Assembly: GCF_021655095.1 (NCBI RefSeq) | Contig: NZ_PPXW01000001.1 | Coordinates: forward strand, 2,353,354-2,417,353 | Direction of reading: 5' to 3' | From: Clostridium sp. Cult1 | Lineage (GTDB): Bacteria > Bacillota > Clostridia > Tissierellales > Tepidimicrobiaceae | DNA: 64,000 nt | Shown here: positions 37,614 through 46,197 of the stretch, piece after piece | Layout of the letters: the number at the start of each line of letters is the position of its first letter | How positions within the stretch are numbered: the first letter of the stretch is position 1 | Notes under the pieces: model-generated | Database searches by the model: none | The model's input: only the letters and a program-made list of their open reading frames with translations | What the model was told of the DNA's origin: nothing | Translations under genes and position numbers: made by a program

Positions 37614-39713
37614 ATGGATATAGTTAAAATACTAGTGGAAGAATTTCAGCTAAAACCATTCCAAGTTACTAATACTATAAATTTGATAGATGAAGGAAAT
37701 ACTATACCTTTTATTGCTAGATATCGAAAAGAACAGACAGGGAATTTAAAAGACACAGTTTTAAGAGAACTTTTTGATAGATTAAATTATTTGAGAAATT
37801 TGAAAGGAAGACAAGAAGAGGTAATAAGACTAATTGAAGAACAAGGGAAATTAACGGAAGATTTAAAGATGGATATATTAAAATCTGATACCCTTCAGAG
37901 AGTGGAGGATTTATATCGACCTTATAGACCAAAAAGAAGGACTAGAGCTACTATTGCTAAAGAAAAGGGACTTGAGGGACTATCCAATATTATATTAGAG
38001 CAAAGGATTGAAAAAGGACAATTAGAAGAAATAGCAAAGTCCTATCTAGATGAAGAAAAGGGAGTGAATACAGAAGAAGAAGCATTAGCTGGAGCTATGG
38101 ATATTATTGCAGAAATTATATCTGATAATGCAGAGTATAGAGCAATAATAAGGAAGATGGCTAATAATAAGGGGGTTATACAAACAGAAGGAGTAGAAAA
38201 ACAGGAAAAAACCGTATATGAAATGTACTATGATTATAAAGAACCTATTAAAACCATACCAAATCATAGAATACTTGCTATAAACAGAGGCGAAAAGGAA
38301 AAGGTTCTCAAGGTAAATTTGATATTCCCTGATGAAGAAATACTTTCTAAAATTAAGTCTAAAGTAATTAATCAAAATTCTATTGAAACAAAGGAGTTTC
38401 TAGAATTAAGTATTGAAGACAGTTATAAAAGGTTAATATTTCCCTCTATAGAAAGAGAGATAAGAAGCAATCTAACTGAAAGGGCAGAAGAGGAAGCTAT
38501 TAAAGTATTTGCTCTAAATTTGAAGCCTTTGTTAATGCAACCTCCAGTTAAAGGAAAGACGGTTATGGGAATTGATCCAGCCTTTAGGACTGGTTGTAAA
38601 GTGGCAGTGATGGATGATACTGGAAAGTTATTAGCTTTTACAACTGTATATCCTACAGAGCCTCAGAATCAGGTGGAGAAGGCAAAGAAGGAGATGAAAG
38701 ACCTAATCCTTAAGTATAATGTGGATATAATTGCCATAGGGAATGGTACAGCTTCCAGAGAAACTGAAATGATAGTTGTAGAAATGATTAAAGAAGTAGA
38801 TAAAGATATTTCCTATATCATAGTAAACGAAGCGGGAGCTTCTGTATATTCAGCTTCAGAAGTAGGACAAGAGGAGTTCCCAGATTTAGACGTATCCATT
38901 AGAGGAGCTATATCCATAGGAAGAAGACTACAGGATCCTCTAGCAGAATTAGTAAAAATAGAGCCAAAACATATAGGAGTAGGTCAATATCAACATGATT
39001 TAAATCAAGGGAAATTGAATCAAGCTCTAGAGGGAGTAGTAGAGGATTGTGTTAATACAGTAGGGGTAGATTTAAATACTGCAAGTCCATCTTTATTAAG
39101 GTATGTATCAGGTATTTCATCTAGGGTTGCTTTGAACTTAATTAAATATAGGGAAGAAAAGGGGAAGTTTAGTAATAGGGAAGAATTATTAAAGGTAAAA
39201 GGGCTGGGTCCTAAGACCTTCACTCAATGTGCAGGTTTTTTAAGAATCCCGGGAGGAAGTAATCCGCTGGATAATACAGCGGTTCATCCAGAGTCCTATT
39301 CTATTGCAGAAAAACTACTTGGTAACAATATAGATGAAAGTAATATAGAATCTCTTTCTCAAGAACTTGATGTAGGTCCTTTAACATTAAAGGACATAAT
39401 TGGAGAGCTTAAGAAACCAGGTAGGGATCCAAGAGAAGAGATGCCTAAGCCTATTCTTAGAACAGATGTATTGAAGATGGAAGATTTAAAAGAGGATATG
39501 ATTTTAACTGGTACTGTACGAAATGTTGTGGATTTCGGTGCTTTTGTAGATATTGGAGTGAAGCAGGACGGATTGATTCATATATCTCATCTATCTAATA
39601 AATATATTAAGCATCCAAAGGAGGTAGTTAAGGTTGGAGATATTGTAAAGGTTAGGATTTTGGGAGTAGATATAGATAGAGGGAGGATTAGTCTTAGTAT
39701 AAAGGATGTTTAA
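37614..39713 (+). CDS. tex: Tex family RNA-binding protein
   Basis: Cytoplasmic nucleic-acid-binding protein of 699 residues involved in transcription-related processes. N-terminal Tex helical region (FQVTNTINLIDEGNTIPFIARYRKEQTGNL), YqgF-like RNase H fold (VMGIDPAFRTGCKVAVMDDTGKLL to NGTASRETE), helix-hairpin-helix pair (VGVDLNTASPSLLRYVSGISSRVALNLIKYREEKGKF, LKVKGLGPKTFTQCAGFLRI) and C-terminal S1 domain (GTVRNVVDFGAFVDIGVKQDGLIHISHLSNKYIKHP). AGAAAGGAGAAAAAG precedes the ATG. Normal full length. Confidence 0.96.
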   Translation: MDIVKILVEEFQLKPFQVTNTINLIDEGNTIPFIARYRKEQTGNLKDTVLRELFDRLNYLRNLKGRQEEVIRLIEEQGKLTEDLKMDILKSDTLQRVEDLYRPYRPKRRTRATIAKEKGLEGLSNIILEQRIEKGQLEEIAKSYLDEEKGVNTEEEALAGAMDIIAEIISDNAEYRAIIRKMANNKGVIQTEGVEKQEKTVYEMYYDYKEPIKTIPNHRILAINRGEKEKVLKVNLIFPDEEILSKIKSKVINQNSIETKEFLELSIEDSYKRLIFPSIEREIRSNLTERAEEEAIKVFALNLKPLLMQPPVKGKTVMGIDPAFRTGCKVAVMDDTGKLLAFTTVYPTEPQNQVEKAKKEMKDLILKYNVDIIAIGNGTASRETEMIVVEMIKEVDKDISYIIVNEAGASVYSASEVGQEEFPDLDVSIRGAISIGRRLQDPLAELVKIEPKHIGVGQYQHDLNQGKLNQALEGVVEDCVNTVGVDLNTASPSLLRYVSGISSRVALNLIKYREEKGKFSNREELLKVKGLGPKTFTQCAGFLRIPGGSNPLDNTAVHPESYSIAEKLLGNNIDESNIESLSQELDVGPLTLKDIIGELKKPGRDPREEMPKPILRTDVLKMEDLKEDMILTGTVRNVVDFGAFVDIGVKQDGLIHISHLSNKYIKHPKEVVKVGDIVKVRILGVDIDRGRISLSIKDV

Positions 39714-39729
39714 ATTCGGGGTGATGTAA

Positions 39730-41073
39730 ATGTGGGATGTTGGAAGGATGATCAATAACAAAAATACGTTCATTGGTATAGTAAGCTCTAATTACCAGGA
39801 TGAAGGAAGAAATTTATTAAAAGAGCATATGGAAAGCTATTTTAGCAATGGTGGAGGGATAATCTATATATGTTCTAGAGAAAAAGAAGAATGTATAGAC
39901 CACCTACAAGAAATTTGTGAGTTCGATTTAAACCATTATATAAAAAAGGATAGGATTATATTCATATGTGGAGAAAATTTCAAGGTAAAAGATAATATGG
40001 ATTTAGATAGATTGATAAATGGAATAAAAAATGGTATAAACTTGTTAGATAAAAGGGGTTCTAATAAAAAACTTGTATACATAACTGTAGATTCCTCTTG
40101 GAATTCATTAGAAAATAATAAAATAGAATACATTTATGAAACTTTTAAAACAATTAACAAGGAAGAGGAATCTGGATTTGTTCTAAAGTATATAATAGAT
40201 GAAATTAATGGAAATTATATTAATCATATGCTAAACAATCATGATATTATTTTAATTGACAGGACCGATAATTTTGAGTATTTCACTCCAGATCAATTAA
40301 TGCATGAATCCTTAATTTTATTAGCTGAATATCATGCTGCTGATAATAGATATGAAAAGGAAATTGTTAGAAGTGAATATTTAAAAACATTAGGGGAGTT
40401 AATGGAGGGAACCGTACATGATATTAACAATCTATTGGTAACCATATTAGGTTATGCTCAGCTTTCTTTATTTCTTGAAGATCCAGAAGAAGTTAAGAAA
40501 TGCCTTGAAACAATAAGTAAGACTGCATTAGATGGTAAAAGTATTACCGATAGGATAAAAAACCATGTAAGAGGAAGTTATAATTCGTTAAAGGATGTGT
40601 ATCATTTCGACTATATAATAAATAATTCCTTAGAGATGGTAAAGCATAAGTTTAGATTATCTAATGGAAATTCTAATAAGATGGAATTGGTGGTAGATTT
40701 AAATTCTAACAGTTATATTTACGCTAATGAATATGATATAAGACATTCTATTATAAATATAATATTAAATGGAATAGATGCCATGGAGAATAAGGGGACA
40801 TTAACCGTAAAGACCTACGATGAAGAAGACCATATAGTATTGGAAATCTCCGATACAGGAAAAGGCATGGATGAAGGGACTATGAATAAAATATTTAAAC
40901 CTTATTTTACTACTAAGGGTTCTCAAGGAACAGGTTTAGGATTAAGTATTGCTAAGAAGACTTTTGAAAAGCATAATGGTAAGGTATATGTGGAGAGCAA
41001 GGTAGGTAAAGGAACTAAATTTGTCATCTATCTACCTGCTTTGAGAGTCAAAGATAATATTGCCCATATTTAA
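39730..41073 (+). CDS. Orphan sensor histidine kinase with N-terminal MEDS-like domain
   Basis: Soluble histidine kinase of 447 residues. No membrane segment is visible. Residues 1-200 look like a RecA-like sensor of the MEDS/DcmR kind (HMESYFSNGGGIIYICSREKEECIDHLQ, GGIIYIC strand, later ILIDRTDNFEYFTPDQLMHESLILL). The dimerisation helix carries the phosphoacceptor in GELMEGTVHDINNLLVTILGYAQLS. The ATPase domain has N-box HSIINIILNGIDAMENKG, G1 ISDTGKGMDEGT, F-box IFKPYFTTK and G2 GTGLGLSIAKKTF. No response regulator lies beside it. GGGGTGATGTAA precedes the ATG; an ATG at 39748 is an alternative. Confidence 0.85.
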   Translation: MWDVGRMINNKNTFIGIVSSNYQDEGRNLLKEHMESYFSNGGGIIYICSREKEECIDHLQEICEFDLNHYIKKDRIIFICGENFKVKDNMDLDRLINGIKNGINLLDKRGSNKKLVYITVDSSWNSLENNKIEYIYETFKTINKEEESGFVLKYIIDEINGNYINHMLNNHDIILIDRTDNFEYFTPDQLMHESLILLAEYHAADNRYEKEIVRSEYLKTLGELMEGTVHDINNLLVTILGYAQLSLFLEDPEEVKKCLETISKTALDGKSITDRIKNHVRGSYNSLKDVYHFDYIINNSLEMVKHKFRLSNGNSNKMELVVDLNSNSYIYANEYDIRHSIINIILNGIDAMENKGTLTVKTYDEEDHIVLEISDTGKGMDEGTMNKIFKPYFTTKGSQGTGLGLSIAKKTFEKHNGKVYVESKVGKGTKFVIYLPALRVKDNIAHI

Positions 41074-41125
41074 TAATAGAGTTATAATAATATTTAGAGT
41101 AACGAAATAATTTAGGGGGGATTAT

Positions 41126-42286
41126 ATGATATTTATAAAAAACGGAAAGATATTTACTATGACAGGAGAAGTTATTGAAAATGGCTGTATTTTAATTAAA
41201 GATGGAAAGATTTTCGAAGTAGGTAAAGATTTAGTGGCACCATTAGATGCTAAAGTAGTCGATGCTGAAGGAAGAATGGTATTGCCAGGATTTGTGGAAG
41301 CTCATAGTCATTTAGGTATGTGGGAAGAAGGAATAGGCTTTGAAGGTAGTGATGGAAATGAAATGGTAGATCCAGTAACTCCCCATTTAAGAGCAATAGA
41401 TGGTATAAATCCTATGGATATATCCTTTAAGGAAGCCTACATAGGAGGAGTAACTGCTGCAGTAACTGGACCAGGTTCTGCTAATGTAATTGGTGGAATG
41501 GCGGTAGCCTTGAAGACATATGGTAAAAGAGTAGACGATATGATAATTAGGGAGCCTATAGCTATGAAGATAGCTTTTGGTGAAAATCCAAAAAGAGTAT
41601 ATGAATCTCAAAAAAAATCTCCAATAACAAGAATGGCTACTGCTGCCATACTTAGAGAAAATCTATTTAAGGCTAAGAATTATTTAGAGAAGAAGGAGCT
41701 GGCAAAGGAGGATCCATCTAAAATGCCAGAATTCGATATGAAAATGGAAGCTTTAGCTAAAGTATTAAAAAAGGAAATTCCTCTAAAGGCCCATGCCCAT
41801 AGAGCCGATGATATTTTTACAGCTTTAAGAATTGCAAAGGAATTTGACGTAGATATTACATTGGACCATTGTACTGAAGGCCATTTGATAGCAGATTATT
41901 TAGCGGAGGAAGGAAAAGGAGCTATTGTAGGGCCGACTTTATCAAATAGATCAAAATTTGAATTGAAAAACCTTACCTTTGACACCCCTAGGATTCTTCA
42001 TGAGGCAGGGGTAAAGGTAGCTATAACTACAGATTCTCCAGTTATACCGCTACAATACCTTCCAATATGTGCAGGACTAGCACATAAATCTGGTTTAGAT
42101 GAAATGGAAGCCTTAAAAGCTATAACAATAAATGCTGCAGAAATTGTTGGAATTGATGATAGGGTGGGTAGTATAGAAGTAGGAAAAGATGCAGATATAG
42201 TGATATATGATAGTAATCCTATTAAGGATATTGATTGTAATACCTATATGACCATTATAAATGGAGAGATCATCTATAAAAAGTAG
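41126..42286 (+). CDS. Amidohydrolase (imidazolonepropionase-like)
   Basis: Metal-dependent hydrolase of 386 residues with the composite beta-sandwich/TIM barrel of the amidohydrolase superfamily. Residues 1-55 give the sandwich (IFIKNGKIFTMTGEVIENGCILIKDGKIFEVG). Metal ligands: HSH in GFVEAHSHLGMWEEG, His in LKAHAHRADD, His in TLDHCTEGH, and Asp in ITTDSPVIP. It ends AAEIVGIDDRVGSIEVGKDADIVIYD. The group includes imidazolonepropionases and related hydrolases of cyclic amides. No hut genes are here, so I do not assign hutI. Its stop lies 14 bases before the start of the ATP-NAD kinase-like gene, suggesting a joint role. Confidence 0.88.
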   Translation: MIFIKNGKIFTMTGEVIENGCILIKDGKIFEVGKDLVAPLDAKVVDAEGRMVLPGFVEAHSHLGMWEEGIGFEGSDGNEMVDPVTPHLRAIDGINPMDISFKEAYIGGVTAAVTGPGSANVIGGMAVALKTYGKRVDDMIIREPIAMKIAFGENPKRVYESQKKSPITRMATAAILRENLFKAKNYLEKKELAKEDPSKMPEFDMKMEALAKVLKKEIPLKAHAHRADDIFTALRIAKEFDVDITLDHCTEGHLIADYLAEEGKGAIVGPTLSNRSKFELKNLTFDTPRILHEAGVKVAITTDSPVIPLQYLPICAGLAHKSGLDEMEALKAITINAAEIVGIDDRVGSIEVGKDADIVIYDSNPIKDIDCNTYMTIINGEIIYKK

Positions 42287-42299
42287 AGAGGTGAAGATT

Positions 42300-43412
42300 T
42301 TGAAACTAGGATTTATAGTAAATCCTATTGCAGGCATGGGTGGCAAGGTAGGATTGAAAGGTACTGATGGAGAAGAAGTTTTAGAGAAGGCAATTGAGTT
42401 AGGAGCCCTTCCTGAATCTCCCAAGAAAGCCAAAAAGGCTCTAGAAATATTAATTCCTATTAAGGATCAAATTACATTATTGACAGGCCCTGGGAATATG
42501 GGAGAAGAAGAAGCTATAGAATTAGGATTTAATCCTGAAGTAGTAGGAGAAGTAAAGGATAAATACCTTTCTGAAGATACGGAAAAAGTAGCAGTAGAGA
42601 TGGTACAGCAAGGAATAGATCTCCTATTATTTGCAGGAGGAGACGGAACAGCAAGAAATATCTTTAATGCAATAGGAGATAAAGTTCCAGTTATAGGCAT
42701 TCCTGCAGGGGTGAAAATCCATTCTGGAGTTTATGCTAATCATCCTAGGTCTGCAGGGGAGGTTGCATTAAAATATCTTCAAGGTGAAGAAATGAAAGTA
42801 AAAGAAATGGAAGTTATGGATATTGATGAAGAGGCCTTTAGACAAGGGCAGGTTACTGCAAAACTATATGGCTATATGAAAGTCCCTTTTGAACCAGAAT
42901 TAGTTCAAAACCAAAAATCTGGTGGAATAGTTGGAGAGGAAGCAGCGTTAGATGGAATATCGGATAAAATTATTGAGCAAATGGAGGAAGATGTAATATA
43001 TATAATAGGGTCAGGTACCTCTACTAGACCTATAATGGAAAAATTGGGATTACCTAATACTCTTTTAGGTATAGATATAGTTAAGAACAGAGAACTGGTA
43101 GCCTCTGATGTTAATGAAAAAGAAATATTGAAATATATAGAAGGCAATAAAGCCAAAATAATAGTTACAGTAATCGGTGGCCAAGGTTATATATTTGGAA
43201 GAGGTAATCAACAGATTAGTGGCCAAGTAGTAAAAAAGGTAGGTAAGGAAAATATAATAATTATTGCTTCAAAACAGAAGCTTATGTCTCTAGAGGGAAG
43301 GCCTCTATTAGTGGATACAGGAGACGATGAAGTAAATAGCATGTTTAATGGCTATATGAAAGTTCGAACCAGCTATACAGAAGAAGCAATACACATGGTA
43401 AAAGGACTTTAA
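42300..43412 (+). CDS. ATP-NAD kinase/AcoX-like family protein
   Basis: About 370 residues with the NAD-kinase fold. N-terminal MKLGFIVNPIAGMGGKVGLKGTDGEE is typical of the AcoX-like branch, whose members are larger than NadK. The kinase motif is LLLFAGGDGTARNIFNAIG, followed by VPVIGIPAGVKIHSGVYA. Further conserved stretches are IIEQMEEDVIYIIGSGTSTRPIMEKLG and TVIGGQGYIFGRGNQQISG. The substrate of this branch is not established. It starts with TTG 42300 behind AGAGGTGAAGATT, 14 bases after the amidohydrolase gene. Confidence 0.85.
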   Translation: MKLGFIVNPIAGMGGKVGLKGTDGEEVLEKAIELGALPESPKKAKKALEILIPIKDQITLLTGPGNMGEEEAIELGFNPEVVGEVKDKYLSEDTEKVAVEMVQQGIDLLLFAGGDGTARNIFNAIGDKVPVIGIPAGVKIHSGVYANHPRSAGEVALKYLQGEEMKVKEMEVMDIDEEAFRQGQVTAKLYGYMKVPFEPELVQNQKSGGIVGEEAALDGISDKIIEQMEEDVIYIIGSGTSTRPIMEKLGLPNTLLGIDIVKNRELVASDVNEKEILKYIEGNKAKIIVTVIGGQGYIFGRGNQQISGQVVKKVGKENIIIIASKQKLMSLEGRPLLVDTGDDEVNSMFNGYMKVRTSYTEEAIHMVKGL

Positions 43413-43480
43413 TCAATTGACAATTGAAAACTATTGACAATTGATAAACATTATATTATACTAAATGTAGTTAAATAAAT
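43413..43480. repeat. Half copy of the ATTGACAATTG intergenic repeat
   Basis: CAATTGACAATTG at about 43424 and TTGACAATTG at about 43435 repeat the terminal sequence of the element at 19276-19391. No matching inverted end is visible, so this may be a remnant. The leader of ribU follows. Confidence 0.4.
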
Positions 43481-43592
43481 ATCTTCAGGGCGAGGCGCAA
43501 TTCCTCACCGGCGGTAAAGCCCGCGAGCCAAATTATTGGTTGACTTGGTGAAACTCCAAGGCCGACAGTTAAAGTCTGGATGGAAGAAGATT
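43481..43592 (+). promoter_or_regulatory. FMN riboswitch (RFN element)
   Basis: Contains the conserved RFN core blocks in order: ATCTTCAGGGCGAGGCGCAA, CCTCACCGGCGGTAAAGCCCGCGAGCC split here as TCACCGGCGGTAAAG and CCCGCGAGCC, then GGTGAAACTCC, GCCGACAGTTAAAGTCTGG and ATGGAAGAAGAT closing the basal helix. It lies upstream of the riboflavin transporter gene ribU and is followed by a terminator hairpin, so FMN binding probably causes premature termination. Confidence 0.97.
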
Positions 43593-43635
43593 ATAGATTA
43601 TACTTAAAGTTTAATCTGTTATGTCTGTTACCTAC

Positions 43636-43664
43636 GCCCCGAAGTATTTCGGGGCTTATTTTAT
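43636..43664 (+). terminator. Riboswitch expression-platform terminator
   Basis: GCCCCGAA and TTCGGGGC form an 8-bp GC-rich stem with loop GTAT and T-rich tail (TTATTTTATT), 44 bases after the FMN aptamer and before ribU. Confidence 0.93.
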
Positions 43665-43702
43665 TGACCTCCCTGAAGAAATAATAATATGGAGGGGTTT
43701 TT

Positions 43703-44308
43703 ATGTACACATTAAAAAAGGAAAATCTAAACACTAAGACCATGGTAAAGATTTCAGTTTTATCAGTAATTGCACTTATATTGATGTTACTAGATTTTCC
43801 CCTATGGTTCACACCAACCTTTTTAAAATTTGATATTTCAGATGTACCAGCTTTAATAGGTTCCTTTGCTTTAGGACCGATGGCAGGAGTATTAGTCCAG
43901 CTAGTTAAGAATTTGCTAAATTTACTAATTGAAGGTTCTGGAACTGGCGGTGTAGGAGAACTAGCTAATTTCATCGTAGGTAGTATTTATGTCTATATTG
44001 CTGGTCTATTTTACTACAGAGATAAAACCTTTAAAAATGCAATAATAGGAATGGCTGCTGGAGTACTAGTTATGACTATATCCATATCTCTAATTAATTA
44101 CTATTTTATGATTCCTTTCTATGCAAAGCTATTTGGACTACCTATAGATAAAATTGTGGCCATGGGTTCTGCAGTAAACAAATATGTGGTAGACTTTAAA
44201 ACTTTAATTCTATATGCAGTAGTACCATTTAACTTATTTAAAGGTATTATAGTTACTTTGGTAACATTATTAATGTATAAAAGAGTATCGCCTCTATTGC
44301 ATAAATAA
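43703..44308 (+). CDS. ribU: Riboflavin ECF transporter S component RibU
   Basis: Six-helix substrate-binding membrane subunit of an energy-coupling-factor riboflavin importer; it needs the shared EcfA/A'/T module, which is not in this window. 201 residues. Motifs: ALILMLLDFPLWFTPTFLKFDISDVPALIGSFALGPMAGVLVQLVKNLLNLL, then GTGGVGELANFIVGSIYVYIAGLFY, and the C-terminal VVPFNLFKGIIVTLVTLLMYKRVSPLL. The FMN riboswitch and terminator upstream fix the substrate as riboflavin with good confidence. ATATGGAGGGGTTTTT precedes the ATG. Confidence 0.96.
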   Translation: MYTLKKENLNTKTMVKISVLSVIALILMLLDFPLWFTPTFLKFDISDVPALIGSFALGPMAGVLVQLVKNLLNLLIEGSGTGGVGELANFIVGSIYVYIAGLFYYRDKTFKNAIIGMAAGVLVMTISISLINYYFMIPFYAKLFGLPIDKIVAMGSAVNKYVVDFKTLILYAVVPFNLFKGIIVTLVTLLMYKRVSPLLHK

Positions 44309-44319
44309 TAACTTTAATC

Positions 44320-44523
44320 AATTCATAATGCATAGTTGATAATTGATGGGATAGATTCTTCACTTCGTTTAGAATTACAAGCTTCATCCTAAACGAAAAT
44401 GAAGAATCTCTTTTTTAATTGTCAATCATCTTAAGTTATAAATTAGTTAATCACTATCAATGGGATTAAACAAAAGAATTCCAACCTTAGAACTAGACCC
44501 AAAAAATTGTGAATTGTGAATTA
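44320..44523. repeat. MITE-like element with internal hairpin between ribU and tsaE
   Basis: Imperfect terminal inverted repeats: AATTCATAATGCATAGTT near 44320 and AATTGTGAATTGTGAATTA at 44505-44523. Inside, 44353-44409 is a long imperfect hairpin (AGATTCTTCACTTCGTTTAG against its complement ending TGAAGAATCT) followed by CTTTTTT, so it also serves as a terminator for ribU. The AGATTCTTC-CTTCG core resembles a repeat seen widely in clostridial genomes. No coding capacity. Confidence 0.65.
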
Positions 44524-44576
44524 AATATCCCCGTGTTATAATAATAGGTAGTTTACAGAATAGGAAGGTTGATTAG

Positions 44577-45038
44577 ATGGTTAAAATAGTATTGAAAGGA
44601 TTAAAAGAAACGGAAGAGTTTGGCCAAAAACTAGGAAGTCTTTTGGAAGGTGGAGATTTACTTTCTTTAACTGGAGATTTAGGTGCAGGTAAGACTACTT
44701 TAACCAAATCTATTGGTATTGGATTGGAGATTTCCGATTATATTACTAGCCCTACTTTTACTTTAATCAATGAATATAAGGGTAGAGTTTGGCTATACCA
44801 TTTTGATGTATACAGATTGGAAGGGGAAGAAGACTTATTGGATTTAGGCTATGAAGACTATTTTTATTCTGATGGTGTTACCATAGTAGAATGGGGAGAT
44901 AAAATAGAAGATATTTTGCCAGAAAATAGGATAAATATTAATATTAAGAAAGGTAAAAAACTAGATGAAAGGATTGTTACTCTATCAGGAAAAGGGAAAA
45001 GGTATGAGAAAATAGTTAAGGAGTTGAATATAAATTGA
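44577..45038 (+). CDS. tsaE: tRNA t6A biosynthesis ATPase TsaE
   Basis: P-loop ATPase of 153 residues that cycles the TsaB-TsaD complex during threonylcarbamoyladenosine (t6A37) synthesis on ANN-decoding tRNAs. Walker A LTGDLGAGKTTLTKSIGIGL, switch region ISDYITSPTFTLINEYKG, then WLYHFDVYRLEGEEDLLDLGYEDYF and VTIVEWGDKI, all standard TsaE. AGGAAGGTTGATTAG precedes the ATG. The stop overlaps the TTG start of tsaB by 4 bases. Confidence 0.96.
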   Translation: MVKIVLKGLKETEEFGQKLGSLLEGGDLLSLTGDLGAGKTTLTKSIGIGLEISDYITSPTFTLINEYKGRVWLYHFDVYRLEGEEDLLDLGYEDYFYSDGVTIVEWGDKIEDILPENRININIKKGKKLDERIVTLSGKGKRYEKIVKELNIN

Positions 45039-45733
45039 AAGTATTAGGGTTAGATACATCTACTATGATGACAACTTGTGCCGTTTTAGATGATGAAAAT
45101 TTATTAGGAGAATATTCTTTGAACCAGGATATGACCCATTCTGAAAATCTAGTACCTATGATTAAAGAAGTATTAGATAGTTTGAATATACAAGTATCAG
45201 ATATAGATCTATACGGGGTAGCCATAGGACCCGGTTCCTTTACAGGTCTTAGAATCGGTATAGCTACTGTAAAATCCTTTGCCCATGTTTTTAACAAGCC
45301 TATTATAGGAATTTCCACATTGGAAGGATTGGCTTTTAACCTAACCTTTGATGGCATAATTGTACCTATGATAGATGCTAGGAGAAATAGAGTTTATACA
45401 GGTATATATAAATGGGAAAAGGGAAGGCTTAAAAATATATTGGAACCTTCTATAATGGAAATAGAAGAACTACTAGAATTACTTGACAAAGATTATAATA
45501 ATATAATGGTAAATGGTAATGGGGCATTGCTTTATAAAGAAAAGATAGAGAATAGTTTAAAAGACAAAGTAAAGATATCACCTATTAGCTTAAATAGCTG
45601 TAAGGCAGCCAGTATAGCAGAGCTTGCTTTATTAAATAGGCATGAAGAAAATCAATATAATTATTATAATCTTGTTCCAGATTATTTAAGGGAATCTCAA
45701 GCTCAGAGAGAGTTAAGAAAGAGGGAAAGTTAA
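45035..45733 (+). CDS. tsaB: tRNA t6A biosynthesis protein TsaB
   Basis: Inactive ASKHA-fold partner of TsaD, 232 residues. N-terminal MKVLGLDTSTMMTTCAVLDDENLLGEYSLNQDMTHSENLVPMIKEVL and GVAIGPGSFTGLRIGIATVKSFAHVFNKPIIGISTLEGLAF are diagnostic. It starts with TTG inside the tsaE stop (TTGA), with AAGGAGTTGAATATAAA upstream. The stop is followed 2 bases later by rimI. Confidence 0.95.
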   Translation: MKVLGLDTSTMMTTCAVLDDENLLGEYSLNQDMTHSENLVPMIKEVLDSLNIQVSDIDLYGVAIGPGSFTGLRIGIATVKSFAHVFNKPIIGISTLEGLAFNLTFDGIIVPMIDARRNRVYTGIYKWEKGRLKNILEPSIMEIEELLELLDKDYNNIMVNGNGALLYKEKIENSLKDKVKISPISLNSCKAASIAELALLNRHEENQYNYYNLVPDYLRESQAQRELRKRES

Positions 45734-45735
45734 TT

Positions 45736-46185
45736 ATGGATATATCCATTCGAGAGATGAGAGAAGAAGATTTAGATCGAGTAATGGAAATCGAGAAGAA
45801 AGCTTTTACTCCTCCATGGTCAAGGGAGGCCTTTTTATTAGAACTAACAAAGAATCTATTAGCAAAATATATAGTAGCCCTAGTAGATGGAGATATTGCA
45901 GGCTATGGTGGCATATGGCTCATATTAGACGAAGGCCATATTACTAATATTGCAGTAGATAAAGAATATAGAGGATTAGGTATAGGAAATAAGCTTCTAG
46001 AAGGCCTTATACAATTATGTATAGATAGAAATATAAGGGCTATGACCTTAGAAGTTAGAAAGTCTAACGAAGTAGCAAAATCCCTTTATAAAAAATATGG
46101 ATTTAAGGAATATGGAATTAGACCAAAATATTATCAAGATAATAATGAAGATGCGATTATAATGTGGAAAAGCATTCAATTTTAA
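45736..46185 (+). CDS. rimI: Ribosomal protein bS18 N-acetyltransferase RimI
   Basis: GNAT acetyltransferase of 149 residues, usually placed between tsaB and tsaD in Firmicutes. Motifs: IREMREEDLDRVMEIEKKAFTPPWSREAFLLEL, IAGYGGIWLILDEGHITNIAVDKEYRGLGIGNKLLEGLI with the acetyl-CoA pyrophosphate loop, and LEVRKSNEVAKSLYKKYGFKEYGIRPKYYQDNNEDAIIMW. The alpha-N-acetylation substrate is expected to be bS18, by homology. Confidence 0.94.
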   Translation: MDISIREMREEDLDRVMEIEKKAFTPPWSREAFLLELTKNLLAKYIVALVDGDIAGYGGIWLILDEGHITNIAVDKEYRGLGIGNKLLEGLIQLCIDRNIRAMTLEVRKSNEVAKSLYKKYGFKEYGIRPKYYQDNNEDAIIMWKSIQF

Positions 46186-46197
46186 TGAGGTGAAAAT

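Noticed and set aside
41126..42286. Imidazolonepropionase hutI of histidine degradation
   Set aside because: No hutH, hutU or related genes; the partner is a kinase-like gene, so only the superfamily is assigned.
43413..43480. CRISPR repeat or direct-repeat array
   Set aside because: Only two short ATTGACAATTG copies with no spacers; it fits a remnant of the palindromic element family.
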